Shown piece after piece: positions 16,816-25,790 of a stretch of DNA of 34,966 bases. Position numbers and translations under genes: made by a program. The DNA comes from Calditrichota bacterium. Its GTDB lineage: Bacteria > Zhuqueibacterota > Zhuqueibacteria > JANLFK01 > Oleimicrobiaceae. How positions within the stretch are numbered: the stretch's first letter is position 1; each line of letters opens with the position of its first letter. The notes under the pieces are model-generated. The model was not told the DNA's origin. It saw nothing but the letters and a program-made list of their open reading frames with translations, and searched no databases. The stretch spans positions 1-34,966 of the forward strand of contig JACIZP010000147.1 in the NCBI GenBank assembly GCA_014359355.1, in the 5' to 3' direction.

Positions 16816-17592
16816 TCACTTGGTGGCGAAGGCCATGATGTGCCACCCCGACCAGCGTATCAAGGGCTTGGGGATGAGCGAGAACGCCGGCACAAAGAGC
16901 CCGTTGTACAGCACCCCTTTGAGGCCGCCGTGAAGCCTGGTCTTCACTGGAAAGCGCTCGCACACCAGGCGCACGTCGCCAAAGCCGGTGAGCAGCTCGC
17001 GAAACTCTCCAGCCGAAAAGACGCGCAGCACCGGGGCATCCTCGTGCTCCAGTCCCACATGCATGACCTTGGACAGCAGCCGCAGCCAGGAATGGCGATT
17101 ATAGACCATCATGATGGCTTCCCCTCCCGGCTTGAGCACACGGTGAATCTCACGAATCATCTTGCCGGGGTCGGCCGTGTACTGCAACACGCCGTGGGCA
17201 TAGACGACGTCGAAACTGTTGTCCGCAAACTCCATCTCCTCGCCGTTCATGACGAGGAAGGTTCCGGACAGCCCGCGGAGCGCAAAGTTCTGTTTGGTCA
17301 AAGCGATGGACTGCTCGGCAAGGTCGATCCCGGTGACGATGGCGCCACCCTTGGCAAAGCGCACGAGGTCGATGCCTGCGCCACAGCCAACTTCCAACAG
17401 GGTCTTGCCTGCAAACCCACTAAAGTTCACGAGGCGGGGCAGGTAGCGCAGCTTATCAAAGCGATATTCGTCCAGGTCATCGAAGAAGCCGAGGGTGCCC
17501 ACTTCGTGGCGCGCAATCTCGAGGTCGTGAATGTGACTGTTCCAGTAGCGGCGAATCTCTTCAAGAAGCTCCTTTGAGGCGGTCAGCGTCAT
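16816..17592 (-). CDS. SAM-dependent methyltransferase
   Basis: A 258-residue class I methyltransferase with a canonical motif I (LLEVGCGAGIDLVRFAKGG), motif II VTGIDLAEQSIAL, FADNSFDVVYAHGVLQY and EIHRVLKPGGEAIMMVYN. The C-terminal region with FVPAFSLIPKPLIRWSGWH may contact the membrane. ATG at 17592 overlaps the stop of the AsnB-like gene in an ATGA arrangement (17589-17592), suggesting that the two act on the same substrate. The methyl acceptor is unknown. Confidence 0.88.
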   Translation of the reverse strand: MTLTASKELLEEIRRYWNSHIHDLEIARHEVGTLGFFDDLDEYRFDKLRYLPRLVNFSGFAGKTLLEVGCGAGIDLVRFAKGGAIVTGIDLAEQSIALTKQNFALRGLSGTFLVMNGEEMEFADNSFDVVYAHGVLQYTADPGKMIREIHRVLKPGGEAIMMVYNRHSWLRLLSKVMHVGLEHEDAPVLRVFSAGEFRELLTGFGDVRLVCERFPVKTRLHGGLKGVLYNGLFVPAFSLIPKPLIRWSGWHIMAFATK

Positions 17593-19487
17593 CCATCCCT
17601 CCGCATGTAGAGGTCATGCCACTTCTGAAAGACCATCAATGCCCAGAGCTGGTGGCTGTGATTGGCGTGGCCGGCAAGATGTTCCTTGATCAGCGAAGCA
17701 ACGTAGGTCGGGTTGAAGTACCCTTGGTGGCGCAACCGCTCCGGCGACAGCAGCTCGAACATCATGGGACGCAACTCGGCGCGGAGCCAGTTCTTGATGG
17801 GGATGCTGAATCCCTCTTTGCCCCGGGTGAGAATCTTTTCCGGCAGAATGCCCCGCATTGCCCGCTTGAGGATGTACTTGGTCTGACCGTTGCGCAGGCG
17901 GAGGTCACTCGGCATGCGGCCCACCAATTCCACCAGCCGGTAGTCAAGAAACGGCACCCTTGCCTCCAAGGAGACCGCCATGCTCATGCGGTCCACCTTG
18001 ACGAGAATGTCGTCCGCCAAATAGGTCTTGATGTCCACGTACTGCTGCTGACTCAAGGGGTCGGCACTCCGCACCCTATCGAAGTACTTCTCGATAAAGT
18101 CGTAAGGATTTGTCCCGGCCAATGCCTCACGCAGCGGCGGCGCATAGAGTGCTTCCTTCTGGGACTGGGAAAGAAAAATCATCCACCGCACATGTTGCAG
18201 GTGGGCAGGCAAGGCCATCCCTTGCACGAAGCGGACCGTGCGGTTGATCAGCCCCTTTTTCTTCTCGGTAGGGCGCATGCGGGATGCCAAGGGCTCGATC
18301 AGGCCGCGGCGCACAAACTGCGGCAGCCGCGCGTAGGAGCGGGCTAGGCGGTCGGCAATGTAGGTGTCGTAGCCGGCCAGCAACTCGTCGCCACCGTCAC
18401 CGGACAGGGCCACTGTGACATATTGCCGCGTCATCTTCGACACCATGTAAGTCGGGAAGATGGAAAAGTCGCCCAGCGGCTCATCCAGGTGGCTGACCAG
18501 CGTCTCGGTTAATGCCACCGCATTCGGCGTGAGGATTTCCTCGTGGTGCTCCGTGGCAAAGGCCTGCGCCACGGTGCGCGCGTAATCAAGCTCGTTGTAG
18601 GTCGACTCGGTGAAGCCGATGGAGAACGTCTTGACTGGCTGGTTCATGGCCCGGCTCATCATCGCCACTACCGAACTTGAGTCGAGTCCGCCGCTGAGAA
18701 ACGCCCCCAGCGGCACATCGCTCATCAGCCGGATCTTCACCGCGTCGGCCAACAGGGCCACCAGCTCCTCGCCCCACTCCTGCTCTGACTTGTTTTCCCC
18801 CTGGTCGACGCCAAAGGCTACATCCCAATATTGGCGAAGGCGTATGTGCCCGTCTTCCAGCACGAGGGTGTGGCCCTGGGGTAGTTTTGCTACTCCGCGA
18901 AAAATGGAAAGCGGTGCAGGGATGTATTCAAAAGTGAGATAGGCATCCAGGGCTTTGAAATCCAACTCCCTGGGCACGTCCGGCGCTTGCAGCACAGATT
19001 TGAGCTCAGAGCCAAAGACCAGTCGCCGTCCGTCGAACGTGTAGTACAACGGCTTTATGCCTAAGCGGTCGCGTGCCAGCAACAACCGGCGCTTGCGGCG
19101 ATCGTAGATGGCAAAGGCAAACATGCCGTTGAGGTACTCGGGGCAGCGCTCACCGTACTCTTCGTAGGCGTGCACGATCGCCTCGGTGTCGGCGCGCGTG
19201 CGAAAACGATGGCCTTTGCTCTCCAACTCCCTGCGCAGCGCGAGGTGGTTGTAGATTTCGCCGTTGAATACGATCCACACGCTGCCATCTTCGTTGCTGA
19301 TCGGTTGCTTGCCGGTCACCAAGTCGATAATGCTCAGCCGGCGCATCCCCAGGCCCACACCCTCGTCGAGGTAGAAGCCGTCGTCGTCCGGCCCGCGATG
19401 CACGATCACCTCCGCCATGCGTCGCAGGGTCAACTGGTCTACTGCCTTTTCCGGATCAACGTGGTAGATGCCGCAAATCCCGCACAT
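17589..19487 (-). CDS. asnB: Glutamine-dependent asparagine synthetase-like amidotransferase
   Basis: A 632-residue AsnB-family enzyme. The N-terminal glutaminase domain starts MCGICGIYHV, with Cys2 as the expected nucleophile after Met removal, plus VHRGPDDDGF, FNGEIYNH and RADTEAIVHAYEEYG. The C-terminal ATP-pyrophosphatase domain has the PP-loop FLSGGLDSSSVVAMMS and ALSGDGGDELLAGYD. Family chemistry is ATP-dependent amidation of a carboxylate using glutamine ammonia. In surface-glycan clusters AsnB homologues often amidate uronic acids rather than aspartate, and the nearby UDP-glucose dehydrogenase and epimerase make that plausible here. It starts only 46 nt downstream of a strong terminator hairpin. 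AGGTGAGGG precedes the ATG. Confidence 0.93.
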   Translation of the reverse strand: MCGICGIYHVDPEKAVDQLTLRRMAEVIVHRGPDDDGFYLDEGVGLGMRRLSIIDLVTGKQPISNEDGSVWIVFNGEIYNHLALRRELESKGHRFRTRADTEAIVHAYEEYGERCPEYLNGMFAFAIYDRRKRRLLLARDRLGIKPLYYTFDGRRLVFGSELKSVLQAPDVPRELDFKALDAYLTFEYIPAPLSIFRGVAKLPQGHTLVLEDGHIRLRQYWDVAFGVDQGENKSEQEWGEELVALLADAVKIRLMSDVPLGAFLSGGLDSSSVVAMMSRAMNQPVKTFSIGFTESTYNELDYARTVAQAFATEHHEEILTPNAVALTETLVSHLDEPLGDFSIFPTYMVSKMTRQYVTVALSGDGGDELLAGYDTYIADRLARSYARLPQFVRRGLIEPLASRMRPTEKKKGLINRTVRFVQGMALPAHLQHVRWMIFLSQSQKEALYAPPLREALAGTNPYDFIEKYFDRVRSADPLSQQQYVDIKTYLADDILVKVDRMSMAVSLEARVPFLDYRLVELVGRMPSDLRLRNGQTKYILKRAMRGILPEKILTRGKEGFSIPIKNWLRAELRPMMFELLSPERLRHQGYFNPTYVASLIKEHLAGHANHSHQLWALMVFQKWHDLYMRRDG

Positions 19488-19532
19488 CAGGAGCCCTCAC
19501 CTCTCCCACATCCCGGCCTTGCGCCAAGCAAA

Positions 19533-19563
19533 GGGCACGGGGCCGCCCACATGCCCCGTGCCC
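19533..19563 (-). terminator. Intrinsic terminator-like hairpin after ugd
   Basis: A perfect 11-bp inverted repeat, GGGCACGGGGC at 19533-19543 and GCCCCGTGCCC at 19553-19563, with a 9-nt loop. On the minus strand it lies 30 nt beyond the ugd stop and is followed by TTTGCTT, a short interrupted T-run. It looks like a strong but possibly leaky terminator that would lower expression of asnB and all later genes relative to the export/initiation genes. Confidence 0.72.
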
Positions 19564-19593
19564 GCATCTTGGTCTGACCTGCCAGCTGCTGGG

Positions 19594-20892
19594 TCATCGT
19601 CCAACGGCGTAGTAGGCAAAACCTTTCTCGCGCATCTTGTCCGGTTCGTAGATATTCCGCAGGTCAATGACGACTGGCTTGCGTAACAGTTTCTTGAGCC
19701 GATCCAGGTCCAGACTGCGGAACTGGTTCCACTCCGTCATGAACACCAGGGCGTCGGCGTCCTTTGGCACCTCGTAGGTCTCTTTGCAGTAGCGCACTTC
19801 TTTGAGGATCTTCTTCGCCTCTTCCATGGCTGCCGGGTCGTACGCCTTGACGATCGCCCCTTCTTTGAGCAAAGCGTTGATGATGGTGATGGAGGGCGCC
19901 TCGCGCATATCGTCCGTGTTGGGCTTGAAGGAGAGGCCGAGCACGCCGATTACCTTCCCCTTGAGGTCGCCCACGGCCGTCTTGATCTTGTCGATCATGA
20001 TCTGCCGCTGCCGCTCATTGACTTCGATGGTGGCCTTGACGATGCGCAAGTCGCAGCCGACCTGCTCGGCGACCTGGACCAGCGCGCGTGTGTCCTTAGG
20101 GAAGCAGGAGCCGCCAAAGCCGGGGCCGGGGTGCAAGAACTTGCGGCCGATGCGGTTGTCCAGGCCCATGCCCTTGGCCACGTGGTGCACATCAGCGCCC
20201 ACGCGCTCGCAAACCAGTGCAATCTCGTTGATGAAGGAAATCTTGGTGGCCAGGAAAGCGTTAGAGGCATACTTGATGAGCTCAGCGCTGGCCAGGTTGG
20301 TGATGACAAAGGGCGTCTCGATCAGGTAGAGCGGGGAGTAGAGGTCTTTCATGATGGCGATGGCCTCGCTGTCTTCACCGCCGATCACGACGCGATCCGG
20401 TCGCATAAAGTCGTCGATGGCCGAGCCCTCACGCAGGAACTCGGGATTGGAGACCACGCTGAACTTCACCTTGTGGGTCTGGTGCTTCTCGATGAGCTCC
20501 TTTACCCACTTGCCCGCGCCGACGGGCACCGTGCTCTTGTTGACAATGACCTTGTAGTCGGTCATGTACTTGGCAATCTCCTTGGCCACCTCGCCCACAT
20601 GCTGCAGGTCAGCAGAGCCGTCCTCTTTGGGCGGCGTGCCCACGGCGATGAAAATGACCAGTGAGCGCTCCGTCGCGGGCTTCAGGTCCGTGTCAAAGTG
20701 CAGACGGCCCTCGCGCACGTTCTTTGCCACCAAGTCCTCCAGCCCGGGCTCGTAGATGGGGATGATGCCCTTCTTCAGCTTTTCAATCTTGGTCTGGTCT
20801 TTGTCGACGCAGACCACGTCGTTGCCCAGCTCGGCCAGACAAGTCCCGGTCACCAAGCCCACGTAGCCGGTTCCCACCACACAGATGTTCAT
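19594..20892 (-). CDS. ugd: UDP-glucose 6-dehydrogenase
   Basis: A 432-residue enzyme that oxidises UDP-glucose to UDP-glucuronate with two NAD. Clear family marks are MNICVVGTGYVGLVTG at the N-terminus, VNKSTVPVGAG, NPEFLREGSAIDDF, ELIKYASNAFLATKISFINE, and the catalytic cysteine C263 within PGPGFGGSCFPKD. The C-terminal UDP-binding domain has GLSFKPNTDDMREAPS. AAGGAGGGCATGC precedes the ATG at 20892. It is 44 bp downstream of the initiating sugar transferase and close to a UDP-glucuronate 4-epimerase-like gene, so it very likely supplies uronic acids for the polymer. A strong hairpin follows its stop. Confidence 0.96.
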   Translation of the reverse strand: MNICVVGTGYVGLVTGTCLAELGNDVVCVDKDQTKIEKLKKGIIPIYEPGLEDLVAKNVREGRLHFDTDLKPATERSLVIFIAVGTPPKEDGSADLQHVGEVAKEIAKYMTDYKVIVNKSTVPVGAGKWVKELIEKHQTHKVKFSVVSNPEFLREGSAIDDFMRPDRVVIGGEDSEAIAIMKDLYSPLYLIETPFVITNLASAELIKYASNAFLATKISFINEIALVCERVGADVHHVAKGMGLDNRIGRKFLHPGPGFGGSCFPKDTRALVQVAEQVGCDLRIVKATIEVNERQRQIMIDKIKTAVGDLKGKVIGVLGLSFKPNTDDMREAPSITIINALLKEGAIVKAYDPAAMEEAKKILKEVRYCKETYEVPKDADALVFMTEWNQFRSLDLDRLKKLLRKPVVIDLRNIYEPDKMREKGFAYYAVGR

Positions 20893-20936
20893 GCATGCCC
20901 TCCTTCCGGTGACAGTTCCTTCCTACCTCGCACCCT

Positions 20937-22394
20937 TCACGCTGCTCCGTAGCCAAACAGCACCACAAAGATCGTCTTGAGCAGAATCTTGATGTCCAAC
21001 CAGAGGGACCAGTTGTCGATGTACTCCATGTCCATTTCCATCCAGCGCTCGAAGGAGATCTTGTTGCGCCCGCTGACCTGCCAGATGCAGGTGATGCCCG
21101 GCTTCAGCGACAGGCGACGGCGTTGCCATACCTGGTACATCTCGACCTCCACCGGCAGGGGCGGTCGTGGCCCCACGATGCTCATATCCCCTTTGAGCAC
21201 GTTGAAAAACTGCGGCAGCTCATCGATGCTCGTCTTGCGCAAGATGCGCCCCACTGGAGTGACGCGGGGGTCCTTCTTGATCTTGAACACCGGGCCGTCC
21301 ATTTCGTTCATCTTCTCTAACTCGCGCCGCTTCATCTCCGCGCCGACGATCATCGTGCGGAACTTGTACAGCGTGAACTTGCGGCCGTTCAGCCCACAGC
21401 GCGTCTGCTTGAAGAGCACTGGCCCCTTGGAGGTCAATTTGATGGCCAATGCAGTGATGGCCATGAGCGGGGCAAAAAGGATGATGAAGAAGATGGACAG
21501 CACAATGTCCATGGTTCGTTTGACGAATAGCTCCCACTGCTTTGCCCTGAAGGTCTCGAACTCTAACAGGGGAAAACCGCTAAAATCGGTTTGGCGGGTG
21601 CGCGCGATCTGCAGGTCGTAGAGGTCCAGGCTAATGGCAGTGGCGATCCCCTCCTTCTCGCACGCCAGAATTGCCTCGTCGATGCGGTGGAGCCACAGCC
21701 TGGGCACGACAAAGATCACGCGGTCGATCACCTTGCGATGGATGATGAAGGGGATATCCTGAATGCGGCCCAGCACGCGGTAACCCTCCACCTCCTTGCC
21801 GTACATGCCGTGCTCATCGTCGATGAGGCCCACGATGCGCAGTCCCCAGTTGGCGTGACTCTTCACCGCGCGGATGAATTCGCGCGCCCTCTTGCCGGTG
21901 CCGACAATCAGGAGGTTGACCTGATTGTAGCCGCGCATGTGGATGTAGTCGAGAAAGGCGATGAAAAGCCTTTTCTCCACCAGCAGAAGGATGGTCGCCG
22001 TAACGGTGAACACGGCGATGAAGAAACGGCTGGTGAGCTGGGCCTGCAGGGCGAACACCACGCTGCCGGCAGCGATGCCGGCGAGCAGGCTGCCCTGGAT
22101 GATGGTGGAGGCCAACTGCCCGAACGTTTTTAGCCGGAACTCGGTGTACAGTCCCAACCACCCCAAGAGGATCACCCACAGCGGCGGAAAAATGAGCGGC
22201 ATCCACGTGTTGTTGCGGGTAAAGACCACCAGGCCGCCCAACGTAGGCCCCCGGCTGTACGCCTTGACCGATAGGGCGATCAGCTGCCGCAGGAATTCGT
22301 CGAAGAAGTAAGCGACGGCAAAGGAGAGGAGGACCACCAGGAGATCCAGCACCCTCGCTACGCCCCGCAGGAATATTTCCTTTTCCTCTACCAT
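20937..22394 (-). CDS. Undecaprenyl-phosphate phosphosugar transferase (WbaP/WcaJ-like initiating enzyme)
   Basis: A 485-residue polyisoprenyl-phosphate hexose-1-phosphate transferase that starts the repeat unit by moving a phosphosugar onto undecaprenyl phosphate. The N-terminal part has several membrane helices (VLDLLVVLLSFAVAYFF, PLWVILLGWLGLY, LLAGIAAGSVVFAL). The middle has a Rossmann-like CoA-binding-type domain (VNLLIVGTGKRAREF). The C-terminal catalytic domain contains KRTMDIVLSIFFIILFAP, FKQTRCGLNGRKFTLYKFRT, SIDELPQFFNVLKGDMSIVG followed by PRPP, and KPGITCIWQVSGRN. ATG 22394 is chosen because the longer frame (to 22439) overlaps the upstream epimerase and reads as shadow sequence. 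GAGG precedes the ATG. Confidence 0.95.
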   Translation of the reverse strand: MVEEKEIFLRGVARVLDLLVVLLSFAVAYFFDEFLRQLIALSVKAYSRGPTLGGLVVFTRNNTWMPLIFPPLWVILLGWLGLYTEFRLKTFGQLASTIIQGSLLAGIAAGSVVFALQAQLTSRFFIAVFTVTATILLLVEKRLFIAFLDYIHMRGYNQVNLLIVGTGKRAREFIRAVKSHANWGLRIVGLIDDEHGMYGKEVEGYRVLGRIQDIPFIIHRKVIDRVIFVVPRLWLHRIDEAILACEKEGIATAISLDLYDLQIARTRQTDFSGFPLLEFETFRAKQWELFVKRTMDIVLSIFFIILFAPLMAITALAIKLTSKGPVLFKQTRCGLNGRKFTLYKFRTMIVGAEMKRRELEKMNEMDGPVFKIKKDPRVTPVGRILRKTSIDELPQFFNVLKGDMSIVGPRPPLPVEVEMYQVWQRRRLSLKPGITCIWQVSGRNKISFERWMEMDMEYIDNWSLWLDIKILLKTIFVVLFGYGAA

Positions 22395-22399
22395 GCGCC

Positions 22400-23365
22400 T
22401 CAGGTGCGGTTTGCCGTTTCCCGTTGAGCCCGGTACCACGCGACAAAGCGCTCGATTCCCTCCTCTATGGGCACCTTGGGTGCATAGCCGAGCTCCTCGC
22501 GCGCCCGGCTGATGTCAGCGTAGGTGATCGGTACATCGCCTGGCTGCTCCGGCAGGCGCTCCACTTTGGCCTCCTTCCCCAAGCAGCCACTGATAAGGGA
22601 GATGAGATAGCTGAGCTCCACCGTGCGCGACTCGCCGAGATTGTAGATGGCGTATCCCTGGCAACGATCGAGCGCGGCCACCACCCCGTCGATAATGTCG
22701 GTGATGAAAGTGTAATCGCGCCGCGTGCTCCCGTCGCCGAACATGGGCACCTTGTCGCCAGCATCGATGAGCCGGGTGAACTTGTGAATGGCCATGTCCG
22801 GCCGCTGCCTTGGCCCGTACACGGTGAAGAAGCGCAGGCAGGTCACCGATATGCCGAAGAGGTGATGATACGTGTAGCAGAGCAATTCGCCCGCCTTCTT
22901 GGTGGCCGCGTACGGCGAGACCGGGTGGTCAACGGGATCATCCTCAGCAAAAGGGACCTTCTTATTGGCCCCGTACACCGAGCTGGAAGAAGCGAAAAGG
23001 AATCTCTGCACCCCATGCCTCTTCGCCATCTCCAGGAGATTGTTGGTGCCGCGACAGTTCACCTCTTGATACAAGAGCGGCTCCCTAATGGACGGCCGTA
23101 CCCCCGCCCGCGCTGCCAAGTGGATCACCGCGTCGAAGCGCTCGCCGGCAAAGAGCTGCTCGAGCAGGGGGTAGTCGAGAATGTCCCCCTCCACCAGCCG
23201 GAAGCCATCCCGCGACAGTAGGTCGCGGAGGTTGCCCCGCTTGACCTTCGGGTCATAGAAATCGTTAAAGTCGTCCAGACCGACTATGCGGTGGCCCTCA
23301 TTCACCAATCGCTCGGCAAGATGAGAACCAATGAACCCGGCCGCTCCGGTCAACAGAATCTGCAT
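22400..23365 (-). CDS. UDP-glucuronate 4-epimerase-like NAD-dependent epimerase
   Basis: A 321-residue extended SDR. ILLTGAAGFIGSHLAERL is the glycine motif (residues 6-13), FASSSSVYG the serine, and PYAATKK gives Tyr152 and Lys156. HLAARAGVRPSIREPLLY and DDFNDFYDP are hallmarks of UDP-glucuronate 4-epimerases (GAE/LspL type). With the adjacent ugd it would convert UDP-GlcA into UDP-GalA. ATG 23365 is chosen because GAGGG lies seven bases upstream. A TTG start at 23392 would only add a non-conserved leader. UDP-glucose 4-epimerase activity is the main alternative. Confidence 0.92.
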   Translation of the reverse strand: MQILLTGAAGFIGSHLAERLVNEGHRIVGLDDFNDFYDPKVKRGNLRDLLSRDGFRLVEGDILDYPLLEQLFAGERFDAVIHLAARAGVRPSIREPLLYQEVNCRGTNNLLEMAKRHGVQRFLFASSSSVYGANKKVPFAEDDPVDHPVSPYAATKKAGELLCYTYHHLFGISVTCLRFFTVYGPRQRPDMAIHKFTRLIDAGDKVPMFGDGSTRRDYTFITDIIDGVVAALDRCQGYAIYNLGESRTVELSYLISLISGCLGKEAKVERLPEQPGDVPITYADISRAREELGYAPKVPIEEGIERFVAWYRAQRETANRT

Positions 23366-23437
23366 CAGCCGACCCTCGTCTGTGTACACCAAAACCCGCG
23401 CACGCCACCGACCTTCACTTCCCTTGCCCCATGCGCG

Positions 23438-25789
23438 TCAGTAGTGGTAGTAACTGTAGGCCTGGTGGGAGCGGTACGATTCGACGCCGTTGAGAATAAC
23501 CCCAAGCACGTTCACCGGGATGTTCTTAAGGGCCTCCAATCGCTCTTTTGCCACGTCTCTCCTGGTCTTGCCGGCCCGGATGACGATGGGCATGGCATCT
23601 ACCTGCGTGCCCAGGACGATGGCGTCTGTGGCGGCATTCAGGGGCGGGCTATCGAAGATGACCACATCGAAGCGGCGGCGCACCTCCTCGATGAAGCGCC
23701 GCATCTGCAGCGACCCTAACAGCTCAGACGGGTTGGGGATGAGCGCGCCACAGCTGACCAGCGAAAGGTTGGGGATGTGCGTCTCCGAGACGATTTCCGA
23801 CAAGGTAGCCGTGCCCGAAAGGTAATTGGTCAGCCCTGGCTCCTTCGGGCAGCCAAAGGTATTGTGCAGCACGCCTCGCCGCAAATCGCCATCGACCAGC
23901 AACGTGTTGCTCTTCTGTTGGGCGATGATAATCGCCAAATTTGCTGCAGTGAACGACTTGCCCTCATTGGGGGCAATGCTCGTGATGACAAGGGCGCGGA
24001 TCTTTCCTGCCTGCTTGGAAAAGAGCAGATTGGTACGCAATGCCCGATAGGCCTCGCCGATCGGCGTGGGCGAATAGTCGTGCGTCACCAACAGCCTGTC
24101 CACCAATCGCGCCCTTTGCGAGTCGTCGTATTCGCTGAGGTCCCGAAAGTCCAGGACCGGCACCGCTCCCAGGACCTGGAGCCGCAAGTGGGCACGCACG
24201 TCCTCGGGCGTGCGAATAGTCTTATCCGCCAACTCCAGGATGGCGGCAAACAAACAGCCCAGGAGTAGGCCAAGGAGGCCTCCCAAGAGGAGAATCTTCT
24301 TGCGGCCCATGGAGATGGGTTTGCTTGGCACCGTTGCCCGATCTAAGAACCCTATCTTTTGCGCCTCCACTGACTGGGCAATGCGTTCTTCTTCCACAAG
24401 ACGCACCAGCTCATTGTACAAGCGCGCGTCCGCGTCCGCCTGCCGCTGCAATTCTGCGAACTGGTCCATGATCACTGGCGCGACTGCCTTCTGCGAACGG
24501 AACTGAGCGATAGCCCGACCCACCTCTTGCTCCTGCTCGCTCAAACTGTTCAGGTAGCCGCGCGCGGCGGCGGCAATCGTCTGATATTCCCGGATTATCT
24601 TATCGTTCAACTCCCGATATTGCGGATGCGCATCGGTGAGGCCGCGCCCAACGACTGCGGTCTGCCACTGCCGTTCCAGGTCGCCAAGGCGCTGCATAGC
24701 CAACTGCACCTCCGGAACGGTGGCCAACCCTTCGGTCTGTGCCAAGGCCTGAATGACGAACCGGCCGGTCTGCTCCCGCCGCTCTGGCGAAAAGTCCGTG
24801 CCCAGCTCGTCGAGGAGCATGCGCAACGCCTTCTTGCGGTCGGTCAGCGCCCGCTGCTGAGCCTCCAGGCGGACAAGAGCCTCACTTTGCCCGACAATGC
24901 CCACCGCCTCCACAAAGGGGTAGCGCTGCTTGAACCTGCGCAGCTCCTCCGCGCTGGTCCGGTATTTCTCTTCCGCAGCGCGTTTCCGCCCTTCCAGCAC
25001 GCTGAGGGTGCGCTGGCCGTCGCGCCGCTGCATATTTCTGGCTTCTTCGATATAGATTTCCGCCACGTAATTGACCATGTTCGCCGCGCGCACCGGGTCG
25101 GTATCCGTCATGATGAGAGCCACAACATCAGGCGGATTGCGGAAGATGGTCTTGACGCGGGATTGCAGGAAATTGGCGGCGCTCTGTACGCTCCGCACCC
25201 TAAAGGGAATGCTCATGGGCGGAGCATAGACCTCCGCCTGCAAACGGTAGGTGAAGCCGTTGACCGTGCGCGAGCTGTCGATGATCTGGCGGGCTGGCCC
25301 GCTCTCGATCACCCGGCTGCCCTGGGCCTCCACCTGCTTCAGGGTGTACCGTCCCTGCTCGTCGAACTCCAACACATACGAGCCCACAACCGGTTCTTGC
25401 TCAGTGCGGAATTCGGCAAAGACCTGCCCCGGAGCCTGACTGCGGAAAGGCCCTTGGAGCTCGACGATAAGCCCAAACTGGGCCGCGACGCGCTCAGCGA
25501 AGGAGCGCGTGCCCAGCTCCCAAACGTGCGCGCGGTCGAGTGCCGCTTCCTTGTTGCGCCCTTCATAGCCGCGCACCCAGATGCGGGCCATGGCGCTGTA
25601 CACCGGAACCGTCTTGCTGGCGCGGTAGCCGGCAACGGCCAACGCGAGAAGCGTCACACCCAGCACGATCCACTTGCGTCGGATGATGCCGCGCAGCAAA
25701 CGACCGAGGTTGAATTGGGCCCGTGGCGCCTCTTCCTCAAGCAGCAAACTCTCTATGTTGGGTAGACCCCCTTCTGAAGGCACACCCAT
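23438..25789 (-). CDS. Wzc-type polysaccharide co-polymerase / BY-kinase
   Basis: A 783-residue inner-membrane protein fusing a chain-length determinant (Wzz) domain to a bacterial tyrosine autokinase. The first membrane helix is near residues 38-57 (WIVLGVTLLALAVAGY). A long periplasmic coiled-coil-rich region follows (about 60-490). The second helix (ILLLGGLLGLLLGCLFAAIL) is near 500. The cytoplasmic kinase has Walker A SIAPNEGKSFTAANLA, Walker A' LLVDGDLRRG and Walker B VVIFDSPP. The end YRSHQAYSYYHY is the tyrosine cluster expected to be phosphorylated. It controls polymer length and works with the OPX protein encoded just upstream, one base away from its start. Confidence 0.96.
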   Translation of the reverse strand: MGVPSEGGLPNIESLLLEEEAPRAQFNLGRLLRGIIRRKWIVLGVTLLALAVAGYRASKTVPVYSAMARIWVRGYEGRNKEAALDRAHVWELGTRSFAERVAAQFGLIVELQGPFRSQAPGQVFAEFRTEQEPVVGSYVLEFDEQGRYTLKQVEAQGSRVIESGPARQIIDSSRTVNGFTYRLQAEVYAPPMSIPFRVRSVQSAANFLQSRVKTIFRNPPDVVALIMTDTDPVRAANMVNYVAEIYIEEARNMQRRDGQRTLSVLEGRKRAAEEKYRTSAEELRRFKQRYPFVEAVGIVGQSEALVRLEAQQRALTDRKKALRMLLDELGTDFSPERREQTGRFVIQALAQTEGLATVPEVQLAMQRLGDLERQWQTAVVGRGLTDAHPQYRELNDKIIREYQTIAAAARGYLNSLSEQEQEVGRAIAQFRSQKAVAPVIMDQFAELQRQADADARLYNELVRLVEEERIAQSVEAQKIGFLDRATVPSKPISMGRKKILLLGGLLGLLLGCLFAAILELADKTIRTPEDVRAHLRLQVLGAVPVLDFRDLSEYDDSQRARLVDRLLVTHDYSPTPIGEAYRALRTNLLFSKQAGKIRALVITSIAPNEGKSFTAANLAIIIAQQKSNTLLVDGDLRRGVLHNTFGCPKEPGLTNYLSGTATLSEIVSETHIPNLSLVSCGALIPNPSELLGSLQMRRFIEEVRRRFDVVIFDSPPLNAATDAIVLGTQVDAMPIVIRAGKTRRDVAKERLEALKNIPVNVLGVILNGVESYRSHQAYSYYHY

Positions 25790-25790
25790 A

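Noticed and set aside
16816-17592. AsnB-adjacent methyltransferase as part of an antibiotic or peptide system
   Set aside because: The surrounding genes are glycan assembly genes and no peptide synthetase or precursor peptide is visible.
24527-25765. 412-codon plus-strand frame opposite the Wzc-like gene
   Set aside because: It is a shadow frame. The minus-strand product has all Wzz and BY-kinase motifs.
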